Shown piece after piece: positions 53,121-61,151 of a stretch of DNA of 64,000 nucleotides; within the stretch, counting starts at the first letter, position 1, and the number at the start of each line of letters is the position of its first letter. The stretch is from positions 4,183-68,182 of the forward strand of contig DAHVOH010000005.1 in the NCBI GenBank assembly GCA_027318915.1, read 5' to 3'. Under the pieces are notes generated by a model. That model did not search any database, was not told where the DNA came from, and was given only the letters and a program-made list of their open reading frames with translations. A program made the translations under genes and the position numbers. The DNA is from Clostridiales bacterium (GTDB taxonomy: Bacteria; Bacillota_E; Sulfobacillia; Sulfobacillales; JAIMBI01).

Positions 53121-53429
53121 GCCGCGCCGCCTCTCCTCAAACAGCAGAAGCCTGGTGCCTTCAGACGTTCGCCGCTCGTCATCGGGCGCGACCGCCCGTT
53201 GAAGAGGGCGCCGAAGACATGCCGGCCATCCCGATGAGCCTCGCCGCGGCATCTCAGATCCCGGCCGACCCGGCCGGACGGCGCTCGGTGATGCCGCCCC
53301 ATGATAAAATATGTGCCCGGTGACAGCAAAGCCCTCCGTCGACAGGGCACGAAGACGTCGGTCGGTGCCGGGAGCGTGACCTTTTCGGCCGCTCTTCGAT
53401 TCCCTTGCAGTTAAAGGAGCCAAGCCGCC

Positions 53430-54098
53430 ATGTCAGTTGTTCCCGGACCCCCCTGGGAGGCGCTCATCGAGGTCATGCGGGAGGCCCATCCCGCTCTGGA
53501 GACCCTGGTGCTGACCGGCTCTCACGCCACGGGGCGGGCGGGTCCCCACAGCGACGTCGACCTGTTGGTCGTCGGGCCGTTCGCCTCCTTCGAACGACTC
53601 CGACGTCGGTGGAACGGATGGCGGGTCGAAGCCATGCAAGCGCCATGGACGTGGTATCAAGAAACGGTCTCGACTTATGAGCGGCACGGCAACATCGGTA
53701 CCGTCACGGACATGGTCGCCCACGGGATCTTGCTGTTCGGAGACAACGCACCGTGGCGTGACTTGCAGGCACTGGCGCGCATGTATTGGGCAAGGGGTCC
53801 GGAGCCTCCGTCATCGCAGGAGTTAGAGGGTATCCGCGAACGCCTGTCCACCCTCTGGGGCAATCTCTTGGACACCGAGGAGCCCGGCGCATGGCGGTGG
53901 CTGCACGGTATCACACTCACCGTCGCCGTCGACGCGCACTTCCGTATGCGCGGATGGTGGGCCGTCAAGCCGAAATACCAATGGGAGACTCTCGGCCGAC
54001 GCGATGCCCGTTGTGCACAACTGGTGCAATGGGCAGCGGCGGACCAATCCCCCGGACCAATGGCGGCACTGCTATACTATATCGCCGGGATCTCTTAG
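53430..54098 (+). CDS. MNT-type nucleotidyltransferase domain protein
   Basis: 222 aa. N-terminal Pol-beta nucleotidyltransferase core: LVLTGSHATGRAGPHSDVDLLVVG (GS-x9-DxD). The C-terminal half is helical (VAHGILLFGDN, LVQWAAADQSPGPMAALLYY). ATG at 53430 with AAAGGAG. Resembles small adenylyl/nucleotidyl transferases; whether it modifies an antibiotic or a protein is unknown. TAAAAT at 53305-53310 may be a -10 in the 310-nt divergent region. Confidence 0.8.
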   Translation: MSVVPGPPWEALIEVMREAHPALETLVLTGSHATGRAGPHSDVDLLVVGPFASFERLRRRWNGWRVEAMQAPWTWYQETVSTYERHGNIGTVTDMVAHGILLFGDNAPWRDLQALARMYWARGPEPPSSQELEGIRERLSTLWGNLLDTEEPGAWRWLHGITLTVAVDAHFRMRGWWAVKPKYQWETLGRRDARCAQLVQWAAADQSPGPMAALLYYIAGIS

Positions 54099-54830
54099 CC
54101 GGATCCCGCCACCAGCGAGCCTCCGGAAACCTCCCTCGATGTCGGCCGGCCGCACGCAAGCCTAAGAGCCGCCTGATACGCGCCTCGTGCGAGTCCTGGC
54201 CGCGCCCCTCCGACCCATCCCGGGACACACCCGGGCCAACCGGGCCGCGGTTGCCGCGCGGCAGAACGGCTGACCCCGCGAGGTTCGGACCCGAACGACG
54301 CCCTCCGTCCGGAGCCCTCATGTTCGCGCCGATCCCGGCATCAATCCCGATCGGCATTTGGACGCAGCCGGCGCCCGTGCGCATCCGTCAAGGGCGGCCA
54401 TGCCGAACGGCCGGAAACACACCGGCCGCTCGCCAAGACGGATCGTGGCTCGATTGCGTGCGTATCGCCGCCCTGCACACAGAACCGACCGGGAGAGAAC
54501 GAGAACGCGGCACCGCTGGTCGAAAGCCGCCAAGACCGAGCCCCTTCCATCCCCCGCTCTTAGAAGACATAATATTCCTTACCAGACATTATAACGCGCC
54601 AGGCTTTGTCTGCGCTGCCCGAAATGGCGCCCGCAAATCAGTCCCCTATGGGGACAGGTCAGCCCCGGCCGCGGCTTTCGCCAGGTCTCCCGGTTCACGG
54701 TCCCCAGGCGCAACAGCTAGTTCCGTCGCAGCCGCATGCGCGGCGGCCGAAGCAACAGACTGTCGCTGTCTGGTTCCCGGGGTGAACGGGATGCCGCGCC
54801 TCGCCGCAGACGCCGCGCACCGCCGTTACT
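54099..54830. other. Intergenic region with AT-rich island and hairpin
   Basis: No convincing gene in 730 nt. An unusually AT-rich patch at about 54563-54597 contains ATAATAT and a minus-strand TATAAT, followed by a perfect hairpin GTCCCC-TAT-GGGGAC at 54641-54655. It could be the promoter and part of a small RNA, but this is speculation. Confidence 0.35.
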
Positions 54831-55259
54831 CTACAGCGAAGACAACGTGCAGCGATAACGGGTCACGTTGGGGTATTTCGGCGGCAGCCTCTCCACGGCA
54901 AACCCGAGGCGTCGGTAAAAGCCGACCGCGTCGTCATCCGTTTCGGCCCACCATGTGGTGATGCCGGGATGCTTCTGGCGCAGCTGCGCGACTAATCGGG
55001 ACCCAAATCCGCGGCCCCGATATTCCGGGTCCACCGCGATATGCGTAATCTCCGCCGGATCACCGACTCGCACGCCGATGACGCCCACCGCCCGCGTATT
55101 GTCGCGCAACTCCCACAGTTGATGCGAAGGGGCCAGATACTGTTCGCGAAGCTGCCCGTGGCGGTCGGCCCCCGGCTTGCCCACAGCGGCGATTAAAATC
55201 GGCCACAACCTGTCAAAGCGCTCGGCCGCCTCGACCTGCCGAAACACCAAGGGCGACAC
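54831..55259 (-). CDS. GNAT-family N-acetyltransferase
   Basis: 142 aa acetyltransferase. Acetyl-CoA loop: ITHIAVDPEYRGRGFGSRLVAQL (motif A, R-G-x-G-x-G/A), and WWAETDDDAVGFYRRLGFAVE near the end (motif B). Substrate unknown. GTG at 55259 abuts GGGAGGAG; a TTG at 55250 would be better spaced, so the true start may be 3 codons in. Stands alone. Confidence 0.88.
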   Translation of the reverse strand: MSPLVFRQVEAAERFDRLWPILIAAVGKPGADRHGQLREQYLAPSHQLWELRDNTRAVGVIGVRVGDPAEITHIAVDPEYRGRGFGSRLVAQLRQKHPGITTWWAETDDDAVGFYRRLGFAVERLPPKYPNVTRYRCTLSSL

Positions 55260-55876
55260 CTCCTCCCGATGCTCTCGTCCCCGCGTTACCGGGGAGGGCG
55301 GCCCCGCTGACGCCGGCGCATTGGGGTCAGGGAAACGTAGGGCGCGCAGCCTCCGAAACCCACCTCAGCAGTTGACCGCCGCCGTGCATCGTCAGCCGTC
55401 CCGGTTCCCGCCTTCGGGTCCGCCGCGCGCCCGACGAGTGTACCCAAAACCGTTGTCCGGCGCATAGCGGGAATGAGTGCGGAGGGGCTTGCATGATTGC
55501 TGACCGCATCGGCGGCACTGGGTCCAAGCAATCCTCGAGATCGTCATCCCGACGCGTCCCTCGGTTCGCGCCAACGAGCCCTCCGGCAGGGATGAGCACC
55601 GCCGCCGCACGCGATCTCCACCCCACTCACCTTCACCGCTTCACGGCACAACCGGGCCGAGCTCTGCTCGGAAGAATCGGAGCGCAGCAGTTCGTCCACC
55701 TCCAACTCGTCCAGACCTCCAAAACAGCGGGATAACCGCGCGCTCGACCCGTCATCGGCCGGGTCGCGACGGCCCGGCGCGATGACGTCGGCCCAGTACG
55801 TCCGCATCGCCGCGTTGGCCGCTTGCGCCGCACCTACCGTCTCGGGGGATCCGTCGACGCCTTCGGCAAGACCACA
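55260..55876. other. Region without a firm gene; weak minus-strand ORF 55544-55807
   Basis: The minus-strand frame 55544-55807 (87 codons; MRTYWADVIAPGRRDPADDG) has balanced composition (GGLDELEVDELLRSD) but no ribosome site and no recognisable family. It lies just downstream of the membrane protein gene on the same strand. Treated as doubtful. Confidence 0.3.
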
Positions 55877-57007
55877 TCACCGACCCACGGTGCCACCCAA
55901 TTGTCCGGCCCATCGCCGCATACCCGCACCAAGCCGTGCTCCACCGCGAACGTCTCCCGCTCGACGGTCCGGGACCACTATCTTCCAGGAGATGAGGGCC
56001 AGGAGGAGCACCGGACCCGTATTGGGATCCGTTCCCATCCCACCCAGCACCCCAAAATCTTCTCCAAACACCCAGAGGAGGACGACCACCGCGAGGCTCC
56101 CCCACCAGAGCCAGCGGGCGGCCGGACGCAGGATCCACCCCGCGCTCAGTATGGCCAGGACGGCGGAGACAGCGACATTCCAGACCATGGGGCGCACTGT
56201 GGCGGATTGAGCCCAGCCCGCGATGAGGCGGCTTAACCACAGGGGTTGCGGCATCGCCGCCATGCCCGCCAAATATGTCCCCAGCGGTCCGGCACCCCAA
56301 TAGCCGGCGGGCGGCCACAGCTGGAGCCAAAGTCCCAGAACGAACACCGCGCCCATCAACCCGGACAGCCAGCGGAACGTCCGTTCGCGTGACCAAGACG
56401 CGGTCGGCTGCAGCATCCATAGGCTCGCCACCGCGTAGAGAAGGGCCGATCCGGGTGCTCCGCCCACCAGGCTCCCCCCGGCAAACACGCCCCCCAATCC
56501 CTCGCCGAACACCCACACCACCAAGCCCCAGATGACCGAGAGCCCAAGTCCCAGCCGCCCGAGCGATCCCTCCCCGCCCGTCAGCAGGGCGGCTGCAATC
56601 AGCATCTGCAGCACGGCGGCCCCGGCATTCCAGCCCACGGGATTGAAAGACCAGAGGGTCTCCCCCACTCGCAGCAGCGCAAGGACGGCCCCCGGCTGTC
56701 CTTGCGTCAGCGGCAGCAGCACGCCGCCGATGAAGTGTCCGATGAACATCGGCTGCAATTGCAGCACGCCGTCCAGCGCCCATAGGATGCCGAGCCCGAC
56801 CCGCCAGAGCACGCGCACCCGGTCCACCGCCCGATGCGACGACGATGCGCCGTCCGGATCCGGCCGAAGGCGGGGCCCCGTTGCAACGGCCCACAGGAGC
56901 AGAAAGAGTCCGCCCGCCAGCGCCAGGACCACGACGTCGTGATAAAAGGCGGCGCTGACCGCCGCGGACGGCAGAGCGGTCTCGTCACGTCCGGACATGC
57001 CCGGCAC
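55877..57007 (-). CDS. Polytopic membrane protein with internal duplication
   Basis: 376 aa, about nine membrane helices. Two halves share a pattern: FNPVGWNAGAAVLQMLIAAALL...VWVFGEGLGGVFAGGS and VRPMVWNVAVSAVLAILSAGWIL...LWVFGEDFGVLGGMGTDPNTGP. The repeated WVFGE-x-x-G motif is striking and may line a binding site. No family name can be given. GTG at 57007 with GAGAGGAGA 7 nt before. Divergent from the selenoprotein glutaredoxin gene, 148 nt away. Confidence 0.75.
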   Translation of the reverse strand: MPGMSGRDETALPSAAVSAAFYHDVVVLALAGGLFLLLWAVATGPRLRPDPDGASSSHRAVDRVRVLWRVGLGILWALDGVLQLQPMFIGHFIGGVLLPLTQGQPGAVLALLRVGETLWSFNPVGWNAGAAVLQMLIAAALLTGGEGSLGRLGLGLSVIWGLVVWVFGEGLGGVFAGGSLVGGAPGSALLYAVASLWMLQPTASWSRERTFRWLSGLMGAVFVLGLWLQLWPPAGYWGAGPLGTYLAGMAAMPQPLWLSRLIAGWAQSATVRPMVWNVAVSAVLAILSAGWILRPAARWLWWGSLAVVVLLWVFGEDFGVLGGMGTDPNTGPVLLLALISWKIVVPDRRAGDVRGGARLGAGMRRWAGQLGGTVGR

Positions 57008-57063
57008 GGGCGCGTCTCCTCTCGGGGCAGTCGGCGGAGTCGAGCCGGAACGGACCCGCCACG

Positions 57064-57091
57064 TTTACACCGCCGCCGTCTCTTGTATGAT
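57064..57091 (+). promoter_or_regulatory. Promoter of the selenoprotein glutaredoxin gene
   Basis: TTTACA (57064-57069), 16-nt spacer, TATGAT (57086-57091): one mismatch in each hexamer. A CGTGT...ACACG inverted repeat (57095-57112) lies just downstream and could be an operator or leader hairpin. Leader of about 60 nt, with GGAAAGGAG before the ATG. Confidence 0.55.
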
Positions 57092-57155
57092 GATCGTGTC
57101 TTGCGATACACGTTGACATGATGCGGCGCCAAGCCACCATCCGGAAAGGAGTCCC

Positions 57156-57407
57156 ATGGCCGACATTATCATTTACGGCAATTCCACCTGAAGCGACTGC
57201 ATCGAGGCGAAAGAGTTTCTTTCGCAGAGAGCCATCCCGTTCACGTTCTTCAACGTGGCCGAGGACGAAGCGGCGCGGGAGCGGATGCTGGCCGCCAACA
57301 ACGGGGTTTACGGCATGCCGACCATTCTGGTCGACGGACGGGTCGTCATGGCCGGCGGGGTGTTTCATCCCTCGATCTTCGCCGGCGTAACCCCCGTGAC
57401 CGCATAA
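57156..57407 (+). CDS. Glutaredoxin-like selenoprotein (UxxC), in-frame TGA = Sec12
   Basis: 83-aa thioredoxin-fold protein. The frame from ATG 57156 (AAAGGAG 5 nt upstream) reads MADIIIYGNST, then TGA at 57189-57191, then SDCIEAKEFLSQRAIPF and on through GVYGMPTILVDGRVVMAG to TAA at 57405. TGA stands exactly where glutaredoxins have the first Cys of CxxC, giving U12-S-D-C15; Pro55 in GMPTILVDG is the cis-Pro of the fold. A 7-bp hairpin follows 22 nt after TGA. Predicted to do thiol/disulfide exchange in the cytoplasm with a selenol nucleophile. Ordinary annotation would miss it, because only about 11 and 70 codons lie on either side. Confidence 0.87.
57207..57225 (+). promoter_or_regulatory. 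Bacterial SECIS element of the glutaredoxin-like gene
   Basis: GCGAAAG (57207-57213) pairs perfectly with CTTTCGC (57219-57225) around the loop AGTTT. 22 nt separate the TGA from the loop, inside the window known for bacterial SECIS; G is the second loop base. Being in the coding region, it also encodes EAKEFLSQ. Confidence 0.82.
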
Positions 57408-57440
57408 CGCATCGGGCCGGGTCGAGGCGCCGGTCGCTCG

Positions 57441-57812
57441 AGATCGGCGCCGGGCGACCCGCCGGGCTAGGGCGGCACCCGCGCTGGCCAGGACCAGTCC
57501 CGGCAAAAACCGCCTCCACAGCATGCCGGTCCCATGCCTGAGCAGCGCCGCGATGCCGAGTCCGATCACCCTCCGAGCCAAACGGGGCGTCCGCCGGACG
57601 GCCGCGATGAGAAAGACCACCGGGACGGCCAAGAGTTCGGGCGACCCGCGGGATGCCGTTGACACCGCAGGGGCCGATACTATGCCCATCATGCCCGCGG
57701 TCGAATGGTCGGCGACGCCGAGAGCCGCCGCCAGCAAGGCGCCCATCATGGCCGAGCCGCTCCCCACGGCACCCGCCGCTCCGATCAGGCCGAACCACGA
57801 GCTGTGCCGAAT
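57441..57812 (-). other. Possible membrane-protein reading frame, start and stop unclear
   Basis: On the minus strand the frame reads WFGLIGAAGAVGSGSAMMGA, LLAVPVVFLIAAVRRTPRLA and GLGIAALLRHGTGMLWRRFL, a plausible two- or three-helix membrane protein. It has no normal start (ATT or GTG only) and no stop before it runs antisense through the glutaredoxin gene. May be a gene remnant or antisense chance. Confidence 0.25.
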
Positions 57813-57910
57813 CCACGGCGCATCCCCCCTTCCCTTTGCCGCCTGAGCGCTCCCCAGCGTCGCTCCCCGAACAAACAGGAACCGGCGCGGCCCAGCGCGA
57901 AAGACATCAC

Positions 57911-59167
57911 ATGTCCACCTATGAGGGTGACGATCCCACATCGGAAATCCCGCCTGATGAACCCCACAACGTCCGCATCAACGCGCTGCACGGCGCCGCC
58001 CAAAACGCCGCGCAGAGCTTGGTCACCCCGTTTTTGGGCATCGACCTGATTCGTCTCGGGGGCACCGACCTGGAAATCGGGTTGCTGAATGCGCTTCCCC
58101 CACTGGCGACGACCCTATCCACCCTGCTCGGGGCCCGCTGGGTGGGGGCACGGCGCCATGCCCGGACGCTCACCACCCTGCTGTTTATGGCGGCACGGGC
58201 CGCCTTTCTCGCTCTGGCGGTGGTCAATCTGCTGCCCCACCGTTGGGCCGCGCTGACCCTCGTTGCCATCATTGGCCTTATGAATGTGCCCCAAGCCATT
58301 TCCCTGGTGTCTTGGCAGGCCATCATCACGGGACTGCTCCGACCCACCATCCGCGGGCCGGCCATGGCCACCCGCACCATGCTGGCCAGTCTCTTCGGCA
58401 TCGTGGCGGTCCTGTTGGGCGGGTGGTGGATCGCCCGCGCCCCCGGCGTCAGCGGGTATCCGGAGCTGGACGTGGCGGCGTGTCTGCTGGCCGGCTTGGA
58501 GATCTTTCTCTTCACGCGGCTTCGCGGCGACCCCCCGGTGCAGACGCTCCCGCCCCACCTGCTGCAGGCCAGTCGGCGCCTCTGGAAGCGCCGACGCTTT
58601 CGCCGCCACATCATAGCCACCCTCCCCTTCTATCTGGGCTGGATGATGGCTTGGCCGTTAATCCTGCGCTACCAGGTGGATGTCGCCCATGCCAACAATC
58701 TCTGGATTGCGCTGTACACCGCCACCAACGCCTTGTCGGCCGCCGTGACGTCTCGCTGGTGGGGACGCATCGGCACCCGCATCGGACCGCGGCTCGCGTT
58801 GCCCCTGAGCATCTTCGGTCTTTCGTTCGTTCCGCTGGTGTACTGGTTTCATCCGGGTCCGCCCGGCATTCTGGTGGCCGAAATGCTGGGGGGCGGCATG
58901 GGCGCCGGCGTCAATATGATGCTCCTGCTCCGGCTCATGGAAGTCACCCCAAGCGGCGATCGCATTTTGGGCATGGGGGTGGCCAACACCTTGATGGGCG
59001 TCGCCGGCTTGGCCGGCCCGCTGCTCGGCACCGCCCTGGCGGTGGTGGTTCCGATCCCGGCCGTCTTCGTCATTCCGTTTCTCCTGCGGCTGTCGGGAGC
59101 CGGAGCTTTGTATGCGGCGCAGCGCTCTCGACAGCGAACCGCTTGGGGCTGGACGCTGCCGTTCTGA
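57911..59167 (+). CDS. MFS transporter between two selenoprotein genes
   Basis: 418 aa, about twelve membrane helices after a 25-residue acidic cytoplasmic start (STYEGDDPTSEIPPDEPHN). ALHGAAQNAAQSLVTPFLGI and LGARWVGARRHARTL are the first helix and the motif-A-like loop. Substrate unknown. ATG at 57911 has a weak site (GAAAGA). It lies between the glutaredoxin-like and CoADR-like selenoprotein genes, 503 nt after one and 84 nt before the other; a promoter-like element precedes the latter, so cotranscription is not certain. Confidence 0.85.
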   Translation: MSTYEGDDPTSEIPPDEPHNVRINALHGAAQNAAQSLVTPFLGIDLIRLGGTDLEIGLLNALPPLATTLSTLLGARWVGARRHARTLTTLLFMAARAAFLALAVVNLLPHRWAALTLVAIIGLMNVPQAISLVSWQAIITGLLRPTIRGPAMATRTMLASLFGIVAVLLGGWWIARAPGVSGYPELDVAACLLAGLEIFLFTRLRGDPPVQTLPPHLLQASRRLWKRRRFRRHIIATLPFYLGWMMAWPLILRYQVDVAHANNLWIALYTATNALSAAVTSRWWGRIGTRIGPRLALPLSIFGLSFVPLVYWFHPGPPGILVAEMLGGGMGAGVNMMLLLRLMEVTPSGDRILGMGVANTLMGVAGLAGPLLGTALAVVVPIPAVFVIPFLLRLSGAGALYAAQRSRQRTAWGWTLPF

Positions 59168-59174
59168 CGCGGCG

Positions 59175-59183
59175 TGGCATAAT
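59175..59183 (+). promoter_or_regulatory. Extended -10 promoter of the CoADR-like selenoprotein gene
   Basis: TGGCATAAT: CATAAT at 59178-59183 with a TGn extension, just after the MFS stop. No good -35. The leader is about 60 nt, with AAAGGAG before the ATG at 59252. Confidence 0.45.
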
Positions 59184-59251
59184 AAGCGAGGGCGGTCCGG
59201 TCGTCCAGCCGGAAGCTCGCTGACCGACCGCCGCGGAGAAAGGAGTCCCCC

Positions 59252-60604
59252 ATGGCGCAAGAGCGTCTCATTGTGGTGGGAGCGGACGCGGCGGGGATGA
59301 GTGCCGCCTCCCAGGCTCGACGTCACCGTCAGGATCTCGAAATTTTGGCCTTTGAGCAGGGCGGATACACCTCGTACTCCTCGTGAGGCGTCCCTTACTA
59401 TGTCGGCCAGTTGGTCGACGACATTGACAAACTGGTGGCGAGAACGCCGGCACAGTTCGCCCGCGCCGGAATCTCCGCCCACATCCATCATCGTGTCGAA
59501 GCCATCGACCTGACGGCGCAGCGCGTGACGGTCCGTGATCTGGAGGCCCATCAGACGCGGGCGGAGGCGTATGATCAGCTGCTGCTGGCCACCGGCGCGC
59601 TGCCCATCGTGCCCGACCTGCCGGGCATTGACGCGCGCGGCATCTATGCAGTCAAGAGCCTGGAGTCGGGCAAAGCGCTCCGCGACGCCCTAAAGGCGCC
59701 CGACGTCCGCGACGTGGTGATTGTCGGCGGGGGCTACATCGGCATTGAGATGGCCGACAACCTGGTCGGCCGCGTCGGCCGCGTGACGCTCATCGACCGT
59801 CACTCCGCGCTTATGCCCGCCCTGGATCCGGAGCTGGGCCAGCTGGTCACGGCCGCGGCCCAGCGGTTGGGCGTGACCGTCCGCCTCGACGAGACGGCGT
59901 TGGCCTTCGAAACCCGCCAAGGCTCCGTACGGGCGGTCGTCACCGACCGGGGCCGGTATCCGGCCGACTTGGTGGTGCTGGGTCTCGGCGTCGAACCGGA
60001 CGTGGAGTTGGTCCGCCATGCGGCCATTGCGCAGGGAGTGCGGGGCGCCATTCAGGTGGACGCGCGCATGGCCACCGCCCTGCCCGGCGTGTATGCGGCC
60101 GGCGACTGCGTCCAGTCGTGGGACCTGGTGGGACGACGGTTCGTGTATCGCCCGCTCGGTACGACGGCCAACAAGCAGGGCCGCGTGGCCGGCTTGAACA
60201 TCGCCGGCGGTTCGGCTCATTTTCCCGGCATTGTGGGCACCGCCATCGCGCGGATCGGCGACACCGAAGTGGCCCGTACCGGTCTGGGCGCGACGGATGT
60301 GTCCACCCTGGGATTGGATGCCCTTTCCGTGCGCATCGAGACCCACACGCATCCCGGCTATCTCCCGAACGCCGCGCCCATCACCGTCGGCCTCTGGGGT
60401 GAACGCGGATCCGGTCGACTCCTCGGCGGGCAGATTGTCGGGGGAGCCGGCGCGGGCAAGCGCATCGATGTGCTGGCCACCGCACTGAGCGCGGTCATGA
60501 CGGTGGCCGACCTGATTGATCTCGACCTCGCTTACGCCCCGCCGTTTTCCGACGTGTGGGATCCCGTGCAGATTGCGGCCCGGCAACTGGCTCCGCGCCT
60601 TTGA
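59252..60604 (+). CDS. CoA-disulfide reductase/NADH oxidase-family flavoprotein, in-frame TGA = Sec45
   Basis: 450-aa pyridine nucleotide-disulfide oxidoreductase. FAD site LIVVGADAAGMSAASQARR (residues 6-24); NAD(P)H site VVIVGGGYIGIEMADNLVG (about 154-172); second FAD block VYAAGDCVQ; C-terminal YAPPFSDVWDP, as in CoA-disulfide reductases. In this class a single redox-active Cys sits in S(F/Y)xxCGxPYYxG; here the sequence is SYSS-TGA-GVPYYVGQ, TGA at 59384-59386, i.e. Sec45. A 7-bp hairpin lies 22 nt later. Skipping the TGA gives only a protein starting at TTG 59411, without its flavin-binding N-terminus. Probable role: NAD(P)H-dependent reduction of CoA- or other low-mass disulfides, persulfides or oxygen. 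Confidence 0.88.
59402..59419 (+). promoter_or_regulatory. Bacterial SECIS element of the CoADR-like gene
   Basis: GTCGGCC (59402-59408) pairs with GGTCGAC (59413-59419), including one G-U pair, around the loop AGTT; a further U-G pair may extend it. Exactly 22 nt separate TGA from the loop, identical to the glutaredoxin-like gene, and the loop begins with the same AGTT. Confidence 0.82.
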
Positions 60605-61151
60605 CCGGGCGGAGAGCGGGATGCGGACGACATTCGCCTCCCCGAGCCTGCGGGGCCGCGTTTGTCTCGCGGCCCCCAGTCGCGCGTCTTGGCAGGCGGT
60701 GCGCCCGCCTCACGGGGCTCCGGAGCCTCCACGCTCAACGCGGCCATCCGTGCTGCAGGGAAGCGATGGCCACGCTACGCCACCATCGAGCGGACGCGCC
60801 GTCGGGCGTGGAGTGCGAGGCGTCCCCGGCGGTGCCCGGATCGATGCCCACCGGCGCATCCGCCGCCGTACCCGGGAGTGCGAGGGCCGACCCGCAGCGG
60901 CCGGAGAGAGGTCGGTACCTGGGTAGGGCCTCGCCAACCGGTAGCGTCACGCCGTCTCTACCGTGCCCAGCGACCGGGCCCCTCGCCTTCGGCGTGACCT
61001 TGCCCGCACGGCGCGATCCGCCAGGGTCTTTGGGGCTGGCGCTCGACGCCCGTCCCTGATACACCTGTAGACAGGGATTCCCGGCCGGCGTGGCCGGATT
61101 GTGCGGCCGAGACGGCGGAACCCGGATCCGGATCGAGACAGGAGCGCGCCC
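60605..61151. other. Intergenic region upstream of the methyltransferase
   Basis: About 550 nt with no gene I can support on either strand. Near its right end CCTGT-AG-ACAGG (61064-61075) is a short perfect inverted repeat that may be an operator for the methyltransferase gene. Confidence 0.4.

Noticed and set aside
57189..59386. TGA read as Trp or Cys by a changed genetic code
   Set aside because: TGA is the normal stop of many genes here (for example the RodZ-like, MFS, mutS, mutL and SpoVK-like genes), and both in-frame TGAs sit at catalytic Cys codons followed by matching hairpins.
57189..59386. Sequencing error or pseudogenes instead of Sec
   Set aside because: A single substitution at the catalytic Cys in two separate genes, each with the same downstream hairpin geometry and otherwise intact frames, is not what random error or decay gives.
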